From Acidilobaceae archaeon UBA162 (GTDB lineage: Archaea > Thermoproteota > Thermoprotei_A > Sulfolobales > Acidilobaceae): DNA of 11,021 nucleotides. The translations under genes were made by a program, and so were the position numbers. Shown in pieces: positions 1-6,565 of this stretch. Location of the stretch: NCBI GenBank assembly GCA_002496425.1, contig DAJS01000027.1, positions 45,695-56,715 of the forward strand. Direction: 5' to 3'. The notes beneath the pieces are model-generated. The model was not told the DNA's origin, did not search any database, and saw only the letters and a program-made list of their open reading frames with translations. Every line of letters begins with the position of its first letter. Position 1 is the first letter of the stretch.

Positions 1-213
1 ACTGTCTTTGCATCTAAAATAGTATACTGGTAGCCTCGATCTCCTAGACATGGTATCATTAATCCCAGGAAAGAGGTGAGGGCTTGACCGTGAGTGACCT
101 TACACTATGTCCCTGACCTGACGGTGTGGTCATGATTGGCGCTGAGACCTTACTCGTGCAGCCCAGAAAGCCTAAAAGTGACCTTATCCTTACCTATTCA
201 CCGTGAGGCAGAG
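1..213. other. Upstream region without a supported gene
   Basis: This A/T-richer stretch (especially 10-30 and 50-62) precedes the first convincing gene. All three plus-strand frames have stops within the first 35 bases, so at most the last ten codons of an upstream gene could be present (frame 1 stops at 31-33). Two short plus-strand frames, 84-116 and 132-206, lie in the same phase; the second ends inside the ribosome-binding site of the next gene. On the minus strand two frames starting at 59 and 51 run off the edge, without a convincing promoter. None of these is strong enough to call as a gene. Confidence 0.4.
171..178 (+). promoter_or_regulatory. Weak TATA-like box for the sugar isomerase gene
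   Basis: An A-rich CCTAAAAG lies about 39 nt before the TTG chosen as start at 214. The spacing matches the other promoters in this window, but the sequence is a poor TATA match, so this is a position-based inference. Confidence 0.3.
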
Positions 214-1005
214 TTGAAGGTAGCATACGCCACAATGATGTACAGGTACCTGTCCCCACTGGAGGCGCTCAGGAAGCTGCATGACATGGGCATTGAGGAG
301 TTCGAGGTAAGCTACGACAACTTCGTGGCCACCAGGAGAGGAAGGGAGGATGAGCTGCTTGACGAGCTGGCCTCTCAGGTTAAGAAGACCAACTACAGGA
401 TCCTGAGCGTGCATCTCCCCTATGACAGGCAGACGCTGGAGCAGCTGATACAGATGAAGGAGGGGGCAATAACGAGGATGATAAGATGGCTCAGGGCGGC
501 CCACGACATGGGCGCCTCCATAGCTGTTATTCACACAGCGCCCGCCAAGTCAGGCTATGAGGACTCCCTGCAGGTCAACGTCAAGGCCATGGAGAGGCTC
601 TCAAGGGAGGCCAGGGCCCTTGGCTTGACCCTGGCGGTGGAGAACAGGCTCGAGAGCGACATGTTTGGCTCCTCCCTCGAGGAGCTAACCAGACTAGTTG
701 AGTCGGTGGAGGGCCTAGCGATGTGCGTTGACGTGGGGCACTTGAACGCCAACGGACGCCAGCCCCAGGATGAGCTGCCCAAGGTCATTAAGTACATCGC
801 TGAGGTGCACGTCCATGACAATGACGGCGAGTCAGACCTACACCTGCCTCCCATGACCGGAACCATAGACTGGTACAGGGTCGCCGGTGCCCTGGTGGGC
901 TACCAGGGCCAGCTAACCTACGAGGTTTCATGCCAGGGGCCCCAGGCCAGGTGCGACAACTACGTGAGGCTCGTCAGGATGTTCCACAGGCACGTACTCT
1001 CATGA
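214..1005 (+). CDS. Sugar phosphate isomerase/epimerase family protein (xylose isomerase-like TIM barrel)
   Basis: A 263-residue protein of the xylose isomerase-like/AP endonuclease 2 superfamily, soluble TIM barrels that use a divalent metal to isomerise or epimerise sugars and related polyols. Metal-site motifs appear in the family order: H67 (SVHLPY), H107 (VIHTAP), E143 (AVEN), D173 and H176 (CVDVGH), H199/H201 (VHVHDN) and E237 (TYEVS). The frame stays open back to a TTG at 136. I chose TTG 214 because GTGAGG (203-208) sits five bases before it and the protein then begins with the first barrel strand (KVAYATMMYR); the extra 26 residues look unlike a barrel N terminus. The next gene follows in the same direction after a TATA box, so it is probably transcribed separately. 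Some members are endonuclease IV-like, but the pattern here fits the sugar branch. The substrate cannot be read from the sequence. Confidence 0.85.
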   Translation: MKVAYATMMYRYLSPLEALRKLHDMGIEEFEVSYDNFVATRRGREDELLDELASQVKKTNYRILSVHLPYDRQTLEQLIQMKEGAITRMIRWLRAAHDMGASIAVIHTAPAKSGYEDSLQVNVKAMERLSREARALGLTLAVENRLESDMFGSSLEELTRLVESVEGLAMCVDVGHLNANGRQPQDELPKVIKYIAEVHVHDNDGESDLHLPPMTGTIDWYRVAGALVGYQGQLTYEVSCQGPQARCDNYVRLVRMFHRHVLS

Positions 1006-1018
1006 CGTAGGGCCCAGG

Positions 1019-1027
1019 CGTATAACC
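1019..1027 (+). promoter_or_regulatory. TATA-like box for the zinc-ribbon gene
   Basis: CGTATAACC is centred near 1023. It lies 28 nt before the GTG at 1051 and 37 nt before the TTG at 1060. A start of transcription about 26 nt downstream would fall near 1049, at the ribosome-binding site. Confidence 0.5.
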
Positions 1028-1059
1028 TTCCGTCCTGATGCCATCAGGGGGTGCAGTGC

Positions 1060-1485
1060 TTGCCCGAGGAGCAGAGGCCGGATCTAAGGAAGGACCCAAA
1101 GGTAATCAAGATAATGTCGCAGTTGATAGCCCAGGGCGCCGCGATGCTCGAGCAGACCTGCCCCATATGTGGGCTCCCCCTCTTCAGGCTCAAGAGCGGT
1201 GACGTGATCTGCCCTCTGCACGGCAAGGTCTACCTGGTCAGCAGTGAGGAGGAGGCCCGAGAGGTCGAGATAGACGATGCGATAGCCAAGGTGGAGTACG
1301 TGGCGGCCATAAGGGCGAGGGACATGGTTATCAAGGGCGAGATGGACGGCATAGGGGACCTACTCATGATAGTTGAGGCTGCTGAGAGGGTCAGGAGGTT
1401 AAGGCTTGAGAGGACCAGGATGGCCCAGCCATCTCCGCCCCAGGGGCCTACCAAGGAGGCCAAGGGCGAGGGCGACAAAGAATAG
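1060..1485 (+). CDS. Zinc-ribbon protein of the Sssca1/autoantigen p27 family
   Basis: A 141-residue protein. Residues 14-30 form a helix, followed by a single zinc-ribbon half-pair: C34-P-I-C37, a GLPLFRLKSG turn, then C51-P-L-H54. The helix plus CPxCGxPLFRxK pattern is that of the Sjogren syndrome/scleroderma autoantigen 1 (p27) family, widespread in archaea as a small zinc protein of unsettled function. Residues 66-120 are a charged helical region. The tail from about 123 is rich in Pro, Lys, Glu and Gly and probably disordered. Start: GTG 1051 is also possible and would be nearly leaderless. I prefer TTG 1060 because GGGGGTG (1047-1053) lies six bases ahead of it, the same arrangement as in other genes here. 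Its stop is two bases from the stop of the opposing gene. No enzymatic motif is visible. Confidence 0.85.
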   Translation: MPEEQRPDLRKDPKVIKIMSQLIAQGAAMLEQTCPICGLPLFRLKSGDVICPLHGKVYLVSSEEEAREVEIDDAIAKVEYVAAIRARDMVIKGEMDGIGDLLMIVEAAERVRRLRLERTRMAQPSPPQGPTKEAKGEGDKE

Positions 1486-1487
1486 CG

Positions 1488-2105
1488 TCAGCCCGTCAGG
1501 AGCTTCTTCCTCAGCGCAGGTGACATTGAGGCCAGGTCCCTGATGCTTGACGGCACCTTGGGCAGCATTATTCTGACGGCATCAAGCTTCACAGCGTCCA
1601 GCAGCGCCGAGGTCAGGCCGCTGAGCCCCTTGCCCTCTAGGGCCTGCTCAAGCCCATCAATCACCCTGAAGGCCAGACCCTCAGAGGTCCCGTTAAGGAT
1701 CGACAGAAGCCTGACTACGTTTATCTTGATCTCCGAGCCCATGGCCTTCCCCTCAACATAGGCCATTAGCGCCTGGCCCTGGGGCGACGCGAAACAGCGA
1801 CTCCTCATAAGCTGACAGTCGATGTAGTCCACGGGGAGCCAGCCGTCCACGTGGAGCAGCTTCCTCCTTACCAGGTACACAGCCATCTCAAAGTCCACGT
1901 CCATGTATCTGTAGAGCTGGATCCTGGAGCCTGCAATCCTTCTGGCCCTCTCCCAGAACGACCTCTGTGCATAGCCAGTGAGCCCTATCCGCTCGAGGAG
2001 CCTGGTGGTGGCCATGGGAGGGTCACGACAGGCAAGACCTAGGGACTCGCAGCCCCTCAGCAACTCCCTGGTGGCTCTCAGCAAGGTGAAGTACAACGAG
2101 TCCAA
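1488..2105 (-). CDS. Protein of unknown function, helical
   Basis: A 205-residue protein I do not recognise. It is predicted from composition to be mostly alpha helical, with no transmembrane stretch or signal peptide. It has scattered cysteines (including C19 and C26) but no tidy zinc motif. The central segment, about residues 60-105, is rich in aromatic and charged residues (YRYMDVDFEMAVYLVRRK). The C-terminal third consists of repeated amphipathic helices ending in Arg/Lys-rich SPALRKKLL. Codon use (AGG, ATA, CTC) matches the neighbours and the frame is uninterrupted, so it is very likely a real gene. The TTG start at 2105 is 36 nt from a good TATA box; a TTG at 2096 is the alternative. 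It converges on the zinc-ribbon gene with a 2-bp gap and diverges from the TIP49-like gene. Possibly a lineage-restricted crenarchaeal protein. Confidence 0.75.
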   Translation of the reverse strand: MDSLYFTLLRATRELLRGCESLGLACRDPPMATTRLLERIGLTGYAQRSFWERARRIAGSRIQLYRYMDVDFEMAVYLVRRKLLHVDGWLPVDYIDCQLMRSRCFASPQGQALMAYVEGKAMGSEIKINVVRLLSILNGTSEGLAFRVIDGLEQALEGKGLSGLTSALLDAVKLDAVRIMLPKVPSSIRDLASMSPALRKKLLTG

Positions 2106-2136
2106 GCCTGCTCTCTAGGGGCTGAGGGTAGGGGTC

Positions 2137-2145
2137 AAATATAAC
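2137..2145 (-). promoter_or_regulatory. TATA box for the helical unknown gene
   Basis: On the minus strand this reads GTTATATTT, centred near 2141 and 36 nt before the TTG at 2105. It predicts a leader of about ten bases. Confidence 0.6.
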
Positions 2146-2175
2146 GCCTTCAGGGGCTTCAGCTCCATCAACTGC

Positions 2176-2186
2176 GCTTAATAACC
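2176..2186 (+). promoter_or_regulatory. TATA-like box for the TIP49-like gene
   Basis: GCTTAATAACC is centred near 2181, which is 26 nt before the GTG at 2207 and 35 nt before the TTG at 2216. Transcription would begin about at GGTGACC, giving a leader that is little more than the ribosome-binding site. Confidence 0.55.
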
Positions 2187-2215
2187 TCGCCTGAGATCAA
2201 GGGCTGGTGACCCCT

Positions 2216-3568
2216 TTGGCCTCTGAGATCCATGTTACGCCAGTGAGGCAGCTCAGATGGTCGTCCGTCCACAGCCACATAAAGGGCCTCGGGCTTGACA
2301 AGGATGGCAAGGCGAGGAAAATAGCTGACGGTATGGTGGGCCAGGAGGAGGCCAGGGAGGCAGCCGGGCTAATAGTTGAGATGGTCAAGGAGGGGAGGCT
2401 CGGAGGCAAGGGGGTCCTCATAGTTGGCCCTAGCGGCACCGGCAAGACTGCGATAGCAGTCGCCATGGCCAGGGAGCTGGGCGAGGACACGCCCTTCGTA
2501 GCCGTAAATGGCTCAGAGGTGCTAGCCGCTGAGAACAAGGCCGAGTTCCTAATGCAGGCGCTGAGAAGGGCCATGGGCGTCCGCATGAGAGATGTCAGGG
2601 AGGTCATAACTGGTGTCGTGACCGACCTCAAGTACATCAAGAGGACCTCCCCGTTCTACCCTTACCCAGTTCTCGGGGGCGCTAAGGTGACCCTTGAGAC
2701 CAAGGATGACTCGGGCACCTTCACAGTCAGCCCTGAGGTGGCACAGCAGCTCCAGGCCCTGAGCGTCAGGAAGGGCGATGTGATAATGGTTGATGTTGAG
2801 ACGGGAGAGGTCAGGAGGCTGGGTCGCGTGACCGAGAAGGCCCAGAGGGTCTTCGACATAGACGTTGAGGAGTCTATTGAGATGCCGAGCGGCAAGGTGA
2901 GATCGAGGAGGGAGATAGTCAGGACCCTAACGCTGCACGACATAGATGCTTCCCTAGCCGCCCAGAGGGCAGCCTTCACTATCTTTGGCTTCCTCAGGGA
3001 GGAGGCAGCTATAACTGACGATGTTAGGGCCAGGGCCGATGAGCTCGTCAAGAAGCTCAGGGAGGACGGCAAAGCAGAGCTGGTGCCGGGCATTTTGTTC
3101 GTGGATGATGCACATATGCTTGACATAGAGGCCTATAGCTACCTGACCAAGGCCATGGAGAGCGAGTTTGCACCGATAATAGTCCTGGCCACCAACAGGG
3201 GCATGACTACTATAAGGGGTACTGATGAGCAGTCGCCCCACGGCATGCCAAGAGACCTACTGGACAGGCTCCTGATAATAACCACTAGGCCCTACACTGA
3301 GGATGAGATAAGAGAGATAATAAAGATAAGAGCTGATGAGGAGGAGGTGCTCCTAAGCGACGATGCCCTAGAGACCATAACCAAGATAGGGGAGGGGAGG
3401 AGCCTCAGGTATGCTGTTCAGCTGCTCCAGCCTGCTAAGATAGTTGCCCAGAGAAGGGGCTCGGAGAAGGTCGAGGCCAGAGACGTGGAGGAGGTCTCGA
3501 AGCTGTTCGCTGACCTCAGGACAAGCATAGAGTATGTGGAGAAGTACAAGGATTACCTGCTCAGATGA
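2216..3568 (+). CDS. TIP49/RuvB-like AAA+ ATPase (archaeal RuvBL homologue)
   Basis: A 450-residue archaeal homologue of eukaryotic TIP49/RuvBL1-RuvBL2, hexameric AAA+ ATPases that act as assembly or remodelling factors. Domain I begins with the family signature SVHSHIKGLGLD (17-28) and DGMVGQEEAREAA, then Walker A GPSGTGKT at 71-78. About residues 125-245 form the inserted OB-fold domain II (including ISP-like SPFYPYP and EIVRTLTLHDID at its exit). Walker B is GILFVDDAH at 292-300, sensor 1 ATNRG at 325-329, a likely arginine finger in PRDLLDR (345-351) and sensor 2 around GRSLRYA (394-400). The length is normal for the family. The residue after the Walker B aspartate is Asp rather than Glu (D298). 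Start: GTG 2207 is possible; I prefer TTG 2216 because GGTGA (2206-2210) lies five bases before it and the protein then starts MASEIHVTPV, close to family N termini. The 3' end overlaps the opposing gene by 8 bp. Confidence 0.93.
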   Translation: MASEIHVTPVRQLRWSSVHSHIKGLGLDKDGKARKIADGMVGQEEAREAAGLIVEMVKEGRLGGKGVLIVGPSGTGKTAIAVAMARELGEDTPFVAVNGSEVLAAENKAEFLMQALRRAMGVRMRDVREVITGVVTDLKYIKRTSPFYPYPVLGGAKVTLETKDDSGTFTVSPEVAQQLQALSVRKGDVIMVDVETGEVRRLGRVTEKAQRVFDIDVEESIEMPSGKVRSRREIVRTLTLHDIDASLAAQRAAFTIFGFLREEAAITDDVRARADELVKKLREDGKAELVPGILFVDDAHMLDIEAYSYLTKAMESEFAPIIVLATNRGMTTIRGTDEQSPHGMPRDLLDRLLIITTRPYTEDEIREIIKIRADEEEVLLSDDALETITKIGEGRSLRYAVQLLQPAKIVAQRRGSEKVEARDVEEVSKLFADLRTSIEYVEKYKDYLLR

Positions 3569-4472
3569 GTCCCAGTCTCCTGGCCACTTCTGCAACGGCC
3601 TCCCTTGAGCCCTTCTCCATGAATGGCCTGAGCCTCTCGCTCACGCGGAGCAGTGGCGCTCCCTTCACCCTTACCGAGGCCAGGCCGCTGGTCAGCCTGC
3701 CAGCGTCCTCTGGGCGCACGTTTATGATGTAGATCGTGTGCGCGCTGGACTCTGGCCTCCTGATCTCCTCAAGCATGTCTCCCTTGGTGCAGCGGTCCAG
3801 GGATATGAGTATCATGGCTAGCTTGGTTACTGGAACCCTGTACATGTAGCCGCGGGCCCCTATGGAGGTCACGTACTCGGTTATGGATTTGTTGTCCTCA
3901 AGATACCTGACACCCTCGATCCTTATCCCCCTCCTAGTGGCCTCCCCTCTGAGCCACTCAACCCTCTCATAGCTGCTCCTGCTGTTGGCCTTGGCCACTA
4001 TCTCAACCTGTGACTCACCAAGGACCTCCCTGAGAGGAAGGTAAAGTACATTGTCGACTCCAACATCAACATTAACGAAGGCACTCCTATCAAGGATGTC
4101 CAACACCTCATCGCTGAGCCTGCTGGTGAGCGAGGCAGCCATGAGGTTCGGCATGATAAGTACAACGCCCTTGCCGTCAGCTAGCGCCTCTGAGAGGAAC
4201 TCAGCCAGGTGCTCGGCCCTTGAGCCCTCGGGACCCTCGGCTACTCTCTCGTACTCGTACACCTCAGAGAACTCCAGTGAGCTCATTATGGCGTCCAGCA
4301 GGGGGACCTCGTCAACGCTGGGCTCGTGCACACTCTTGACTATCAGCGCCAGCTCCCTTGATCCTCCCTCGAGCTCCGAGGGTCTCTTCTCCAGAGTTGC
4401 TGAGAACCTGTAGAGCCTCAGCCTGCCGTAGAGTCCCAACAGCTCCTCGCTGCATTCGTCTAGCGTGGGCAA
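3561..4472 (-). CDS. Protein of unknown function, alpha/beta
   Basis: A 303-residue acidic, soluble-looking protein that I cannot assign. It alternates likely strands and helices. Clear hydrophobic strands are GVVLIMPNLMA (about 101-111), a YMYRVPVTKLAMILISLD block (about 209-226) and TIYIINVRPEDA (about 245-256). It has no Walker, zinc or nuclease motif that I recognise, no membrane helix and no signal peptide. The last 30 residues form a basic helix (REAVAEVARRLGLI). The alternating core suggests a Rossmann-like or nucleotide-handling fold, but that is inference. The TTG 4472 start is 35 nt from a TATA box embedded in the end of the upstream membrane-protein gene. Its stop overlaps the TIP49-like gene's 3' end by 8 bp. 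Codon use matches the neighbours. Confidence 0.78.
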   Translation of the reverse strand: MPTLDECSEELLGLYGRLRLYRFSATLEKRPSELEGGSRELALIVKSVHEPSVDEVPLLDAIMSSLEFSEVYEYERVAEGPEGSRAEHLAEFLSEALADGKGVVLIMPNLMAASLTSRLSDEVLDILDRSAFVNVDVGVDNVLYLPLREVLGESQVEIVAKANSRSSYERVEWLRGEATRRGIRIEGVRYLEDNKSITEYVTSIGARGYMYRVPVTKLAMILISLDRCTKGDMLEEIRRPESSAHTIYIINVRPEDAGRLTSGLASVRVKGAPLLRVSERLRPFMEKGSREAVAEVARRLGLI

Positions 4473-4501
4473 CCAGGGTCCCTAGGCTCAGAGGGCTTTG
4501 A

Positions 4502-4512
4502 CAAATATTAAG
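4502..4512 (-). promoter_or_regulatory. TATA box overlapping the upstream gene's stop codon
   Basis: On the minus strand this reads CTTAATATTTG, centred near 4507 and 35 nt before the TTG at 4472. The TAA stop of the membrane-protein gene (4508-4510) lies inside the box. Confidence 0.6.
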
Positions 4513-5179
4513 CGCCTTTTGACCAGGGCCTGTAGGCGTAGAGGTAGACAACAACAAACATTATTACGAATATGGGCAGCAGGATCAAGTCACTGATGCT
4601 GATGAAGGCCTCTGCGAACCAGAAGGCGGCGAAGGTAAGCAACATGGCGGACACGAAGTTCTTCAGCGCCGCCACCCTGATCCTAGTTATCCCCTCCTTC
4701 ATTACATAGGTAAGGAGGGCCACAGCTATGGCTCCTATGCCGAAGCCCAGGGCTGTTGAGCTGTAGCTCTCGGGCAGCAGACCCTCTAGCACTATGGCCG
4801 TCTCGAGGGCCTCAGTGACACCCACGCTGAAGGCCGTGGCCGCCAGCCCCTTGCCCTCGCTGAACTCGGATGCTGTTGAGCCTGCCTGGCCGCGCCTGGA
4901 CCTCAGCACGGTCCTCCTTGTGCTCCTGGCCAGCCTCAGGCCGAAGTAGAGGAGCAATATCGCCGAGACGAGCCTTATGTAGAACAGCGGCACGTACTGG
5001 AGAGCCCTGCCGGCAGCAAAGGCCGGAGCAAGGACTATGATCTCGCCCAAAACCATGGCGCCAAAGGAGGAGGCCAGGCTCCTGGTCTCGGCGAACACTG
5101 AGGCCCCAACCGCGGAGGCCTCACTGAGCTCTAGCAGCGTAATGCCGAGGGCCGCCAGCGCCACGCCTGGGTCTATCAA
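4508..5179 (-). CDS. Internally duplicated six-helix membrane protein, probable transporter
   Basis: A 223-residue integral membrane protein with about six hydrophobic segments: roughly 6-29, 38-56, 65-83, 111-131, 142-160 and 173-212, the last long enough for two helices. Two halves can be aligned at an offset of about 105 residues. ELSEASAV (17-24) matches EALETAIV (123-130), keeping an ExxE pair inside the first helix of each half, and VSAILLLYFG (71-80) matches VSAMLLTFAA (176-185). A basic, Ser-rich loop at 84-110 separates the halves. Such 3+3 duplications with acidic pairs in the membrane are typical of small cation transporters (compare UPF0016/GDT1 or FTR1 types), but I cannot place this protein in a named family. 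Substrate and direction are unknown. TTG 5179 is only 30 nt from its TATA box, so it may be nearly leaderless. It lies between two unknown genes on the same strand, each with its own promoter. Confidence 0.8.
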   Translation of the reverse strand: MIDPGVALAALGITLLELSEASAVGASVFAETRSLASSFGAMVLGEIIVLAPAFAAGRALQYVPLFYIRLVSAILLLYFGLRLARSTRRTVLRSRRGQAGSTASEFSEGKGLAATAFSVGVTEALETAIVLEGLLPESYSSTALGFGIGAIAVALLTYVMKEGITRIRVAALKNFVSAMLLTFAAFWFAEAFISISDLILLPIFVIMFVVVYLYAYRPWSKGA

Positions 5180-5203
5180 GGCAGAGCTACGGGGCTCTCA
5201 GAG

Positions 5204-5214
5204 CAAATTTAAGC
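5204..5214 (-). promoter_or_regulatory. TATA box overlapping the upstream gene's stop codon
   Basis: On the minus strand this reads CTTAAATTTGC, centred near 5209 and 30 nt before the TTG at 5179. The TAA stop of the upstream gene (5209-5211) forms part of the box. Confidence 0.55.
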
Positions 5215-5682
5215 TTGGGCCAGCGACTCGTCTAGCTCCACGTCAAGCGTCCTGAGGGCACCCATCACCTTGTCCCTGAAGGCCTCCACCTGCGCCGGAG
5301 GCGCCCTGGAGGAGGCCTGCTTGAGCACTATCCCCTCGACCACCGCGTACTTCTTATAGGTCTCATTTAGCCTCCTCCAGTCTATACCCTTCAGCGCCTC
5401 CTCAACCCTCTGATCCCTTGGCAGCACACCCATCAACATGAGCAGGGATATTATGGGGTAGCCCACATAGCCCCTGAACTTTGTGCCATTGTCGTCACTG
5501 TAGGCCCTGACCCTTGAACCCTCAACAACTACTGCTACCCTGTACTCCCTGTCCCCCTCGCTGCTCGTGACCCTAGCCACTGCCATCCCGGGCTGTAGGC
5601 CCCCCTGTAGGTGCACCCTGCCGTCAGCTATGGCGCCGGCAGCCTCTAGCACCTTGATCCTCGGCGGCTGCCTGAGCCTCAA
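5209..5682 (-). CDS. Protein of unknown function
   Basis: A 157-residue soluble protein I cannot name. The first half looks beta-rich: PPRIKVLEAAGAIADGRVHL (6-25), a conserved-looking opening, then YRVAVVVEGSRVRAYSDDNG (47-66). A hydrophobic GYVGYPIISLLMLMGVLP segment follows (71-88), and a charged helical C-terminal part. The hydrophobic segment is short and probably a buried core helix rather than a membrane span. The frame stays open to 5907, but that would overlap the divergent creatininase gene by more than 100 bp. I chose TTG 5682 because GGTGAGG (minus strand 5698-5692) precedes it by nine bases; GTG 5697 is the alternative. No catalytic motif is evident. The gene heads three tandem minus-strand genes and shares a short divergent promoter region with the creatininase homologue. 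Confidence 0.75.
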   Translation of the reverse strand: MRLRQPPRIKVLEAAGAIADGRVHLQGGLQPGMAVARVTSSEGDREYRVAVVVEGSRVRAYSDDNGTKFRGYVGYPIISLLMLMGVLPRDQRVEEALKGIDWRRLNETYKKYAVVEGIVLKQASSRAPPAQVEAFRDKVMGALRTLDVELDESLAQA

Positions 5683-5744
5683 AGCCCCGTGCCTCACCTT
5701 TTCCTGTGGCGCTGGAGGCAAAAAGGACGGAGGGCGGCTAAGCT

Positions 5745-5755
5745 GATATATTTGC
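5745..5755. promoter_or_regulatory. Near-palindromic TATA element between divergent genes
   Basis: GATATATTTGC reads as a good TATA box in both directions. On the plus strand it is about 39 nt before the TTG at 5789. On the minus strand it is about 52 nt before GTG 5697 and 67 nt before TTG 5682. It is the only A/T-rich element in the 106-bp divergent region. Confidence 0.55.
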
Positions 5756-5788
5756 AGCCTTTGGATCTTCACCCTGCAGGGACCGAGC

Positions 5789-6565
5789 TTGGAGGTGTGG
5801 GAGCTCACAGGCAGGGACTTCGAGTCCAGGCAGCACTCCGTGGCTGTAATACCAATAGGCTCCGTGGAGAGGCACGGGGACCACCTGCCCCTTGGAACTG
5901 ACGCCATAGAGGCCGAGTGGGTGGCCAGACAGGTGGCCGAGAGGCTCGGGGCCGATCTCTTCCCGACGATATGGTATGGCGTCTCACCGGGCCTGGCTCA
6001 CTTTCCCGGCACAATAAACGTCAGCGCTGAAGCCTTCATAAACTATGTCTACGAGATCCTAAGGGAAATTGCCAGGAACGGCTACAGGCTGATAGTCGTC
6101 ATAAACGGACATGGAGGTAACACCACGTCAATAAGGGTTGCCATGAAGAGGGCTGCTTACGAGACCGGAGCCAGCTACATAATGTTCGACTGGTGGAGAG
6201 ACGCAGGCAAGAGGGCCCTCAAGGAGCTCTTCACGGCCCCAGGCCACGCTGGCGAGGACGAGACCAGCGCCATGCTCTACATAGACGGGGCACACGTGAA
6301 GATGGAGCACGCCAAGGCCCACGTAAAGGTCGCCAAGGCCGCTGAGCTCAAGGAGGCTGACATATATGCAATGCTGCCCGGTTACGCTGTAGAGTCGAGG
6401 TTGCTTGACGATATCCTCTACCCAGAGGCCATGCTCGGCGATGCCACCAAGGCCTCAGCTGAGAAGGGGAGGAGATGGATGGAGGAAGTTGTAAATGATA
6501 TAGTCAGTGCCATCAAGGACCTCCAGGCCAAGCTAGGGCTGCTCAGTCGCGAGGGAAATACTTAA
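5789..6565 (+). CDS. Creatininase family amidohydrolase (possible ArfB-type formamide hydrolase)
   Basis: A 258-residue member of the creatininase family, metal-dependent amidohydrolases of about 230-260 residues. The signature PIGSVERHGDHLPLGTD spans 22-38 and supplies E27, H29 and D38. Further conserved blocks are PGT (73-75), INGHGGN (105-111, H108) and GHAGEDETS (152-160, E156). These are the residues that bind the metal pair in creatininase. Archaeal members include ArfB, which removes the formyl group in the early riboflavin/F420 pathway after an archaeal GTP cyclohydrolase, so that is a reasonable but unproven role. Mycofactocin-type and true creatininases are alternatives. TTG 5789 is about 39 nt from the shared TATA element and has AGGGA (5778-5782) ahead; GTG 5795 is another option. 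The 3' end overlaps the opposing PsiE-like gene by 23 bp. Confidence 0.9.
   Translation: MEVWELTGRDFESRQHSVAVIPIGSVERHGDHLPLGTDAIEAEWVARQVAERLGADLFPTIWYGVSPGLAHFPGTINVSAEAFINYVYEILREIARNGYRLIVVINGHGGNTTSIRVAMKRAAYETGASYIMFDWWRDAGKRALKELFTAPGHAGEDETSAMLYIDGAHVKMEHAKAHVKVAKAAELKEADIYAMLPGYAVESRLLDDILYPEAMLGDATKASAEKGRRWMEEVVNDIVSAIKDLQAKLGLLSREGNT

Noticed and set aside
1..59. Partial gene at the left edge: a minus-strand frame from ATG 59 (MIPCLGDRGYQY...) or ATG 51, or a plus-strand tail ending at 31-33.
   Set aside because: Three mutually exclusive readings fit 20 codons or fewer, codon use is unlike the other genes and no TATA box sits at the expected distance. More upstream sequence would be needed.
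2662..3126. Long antisense open frame within the TIP49-like gene.
   Set aside because: It lies opposite a full-length, motif-complete AAA+ gene. Its product is Ser/Leu-rich, as expected from reading the AGG/GAG-rich strand backwards, and it has no promoter or ribosome-binding site.
5683..5907. N-terminal extension of the unknown minus-strand gene up to 5907.
   Set aside because: It would overlap the creatininase coding region and its promoter. The extra residues are low-complexity and Pro/Ser-rich, and a good ribosome-binding site exists further in.
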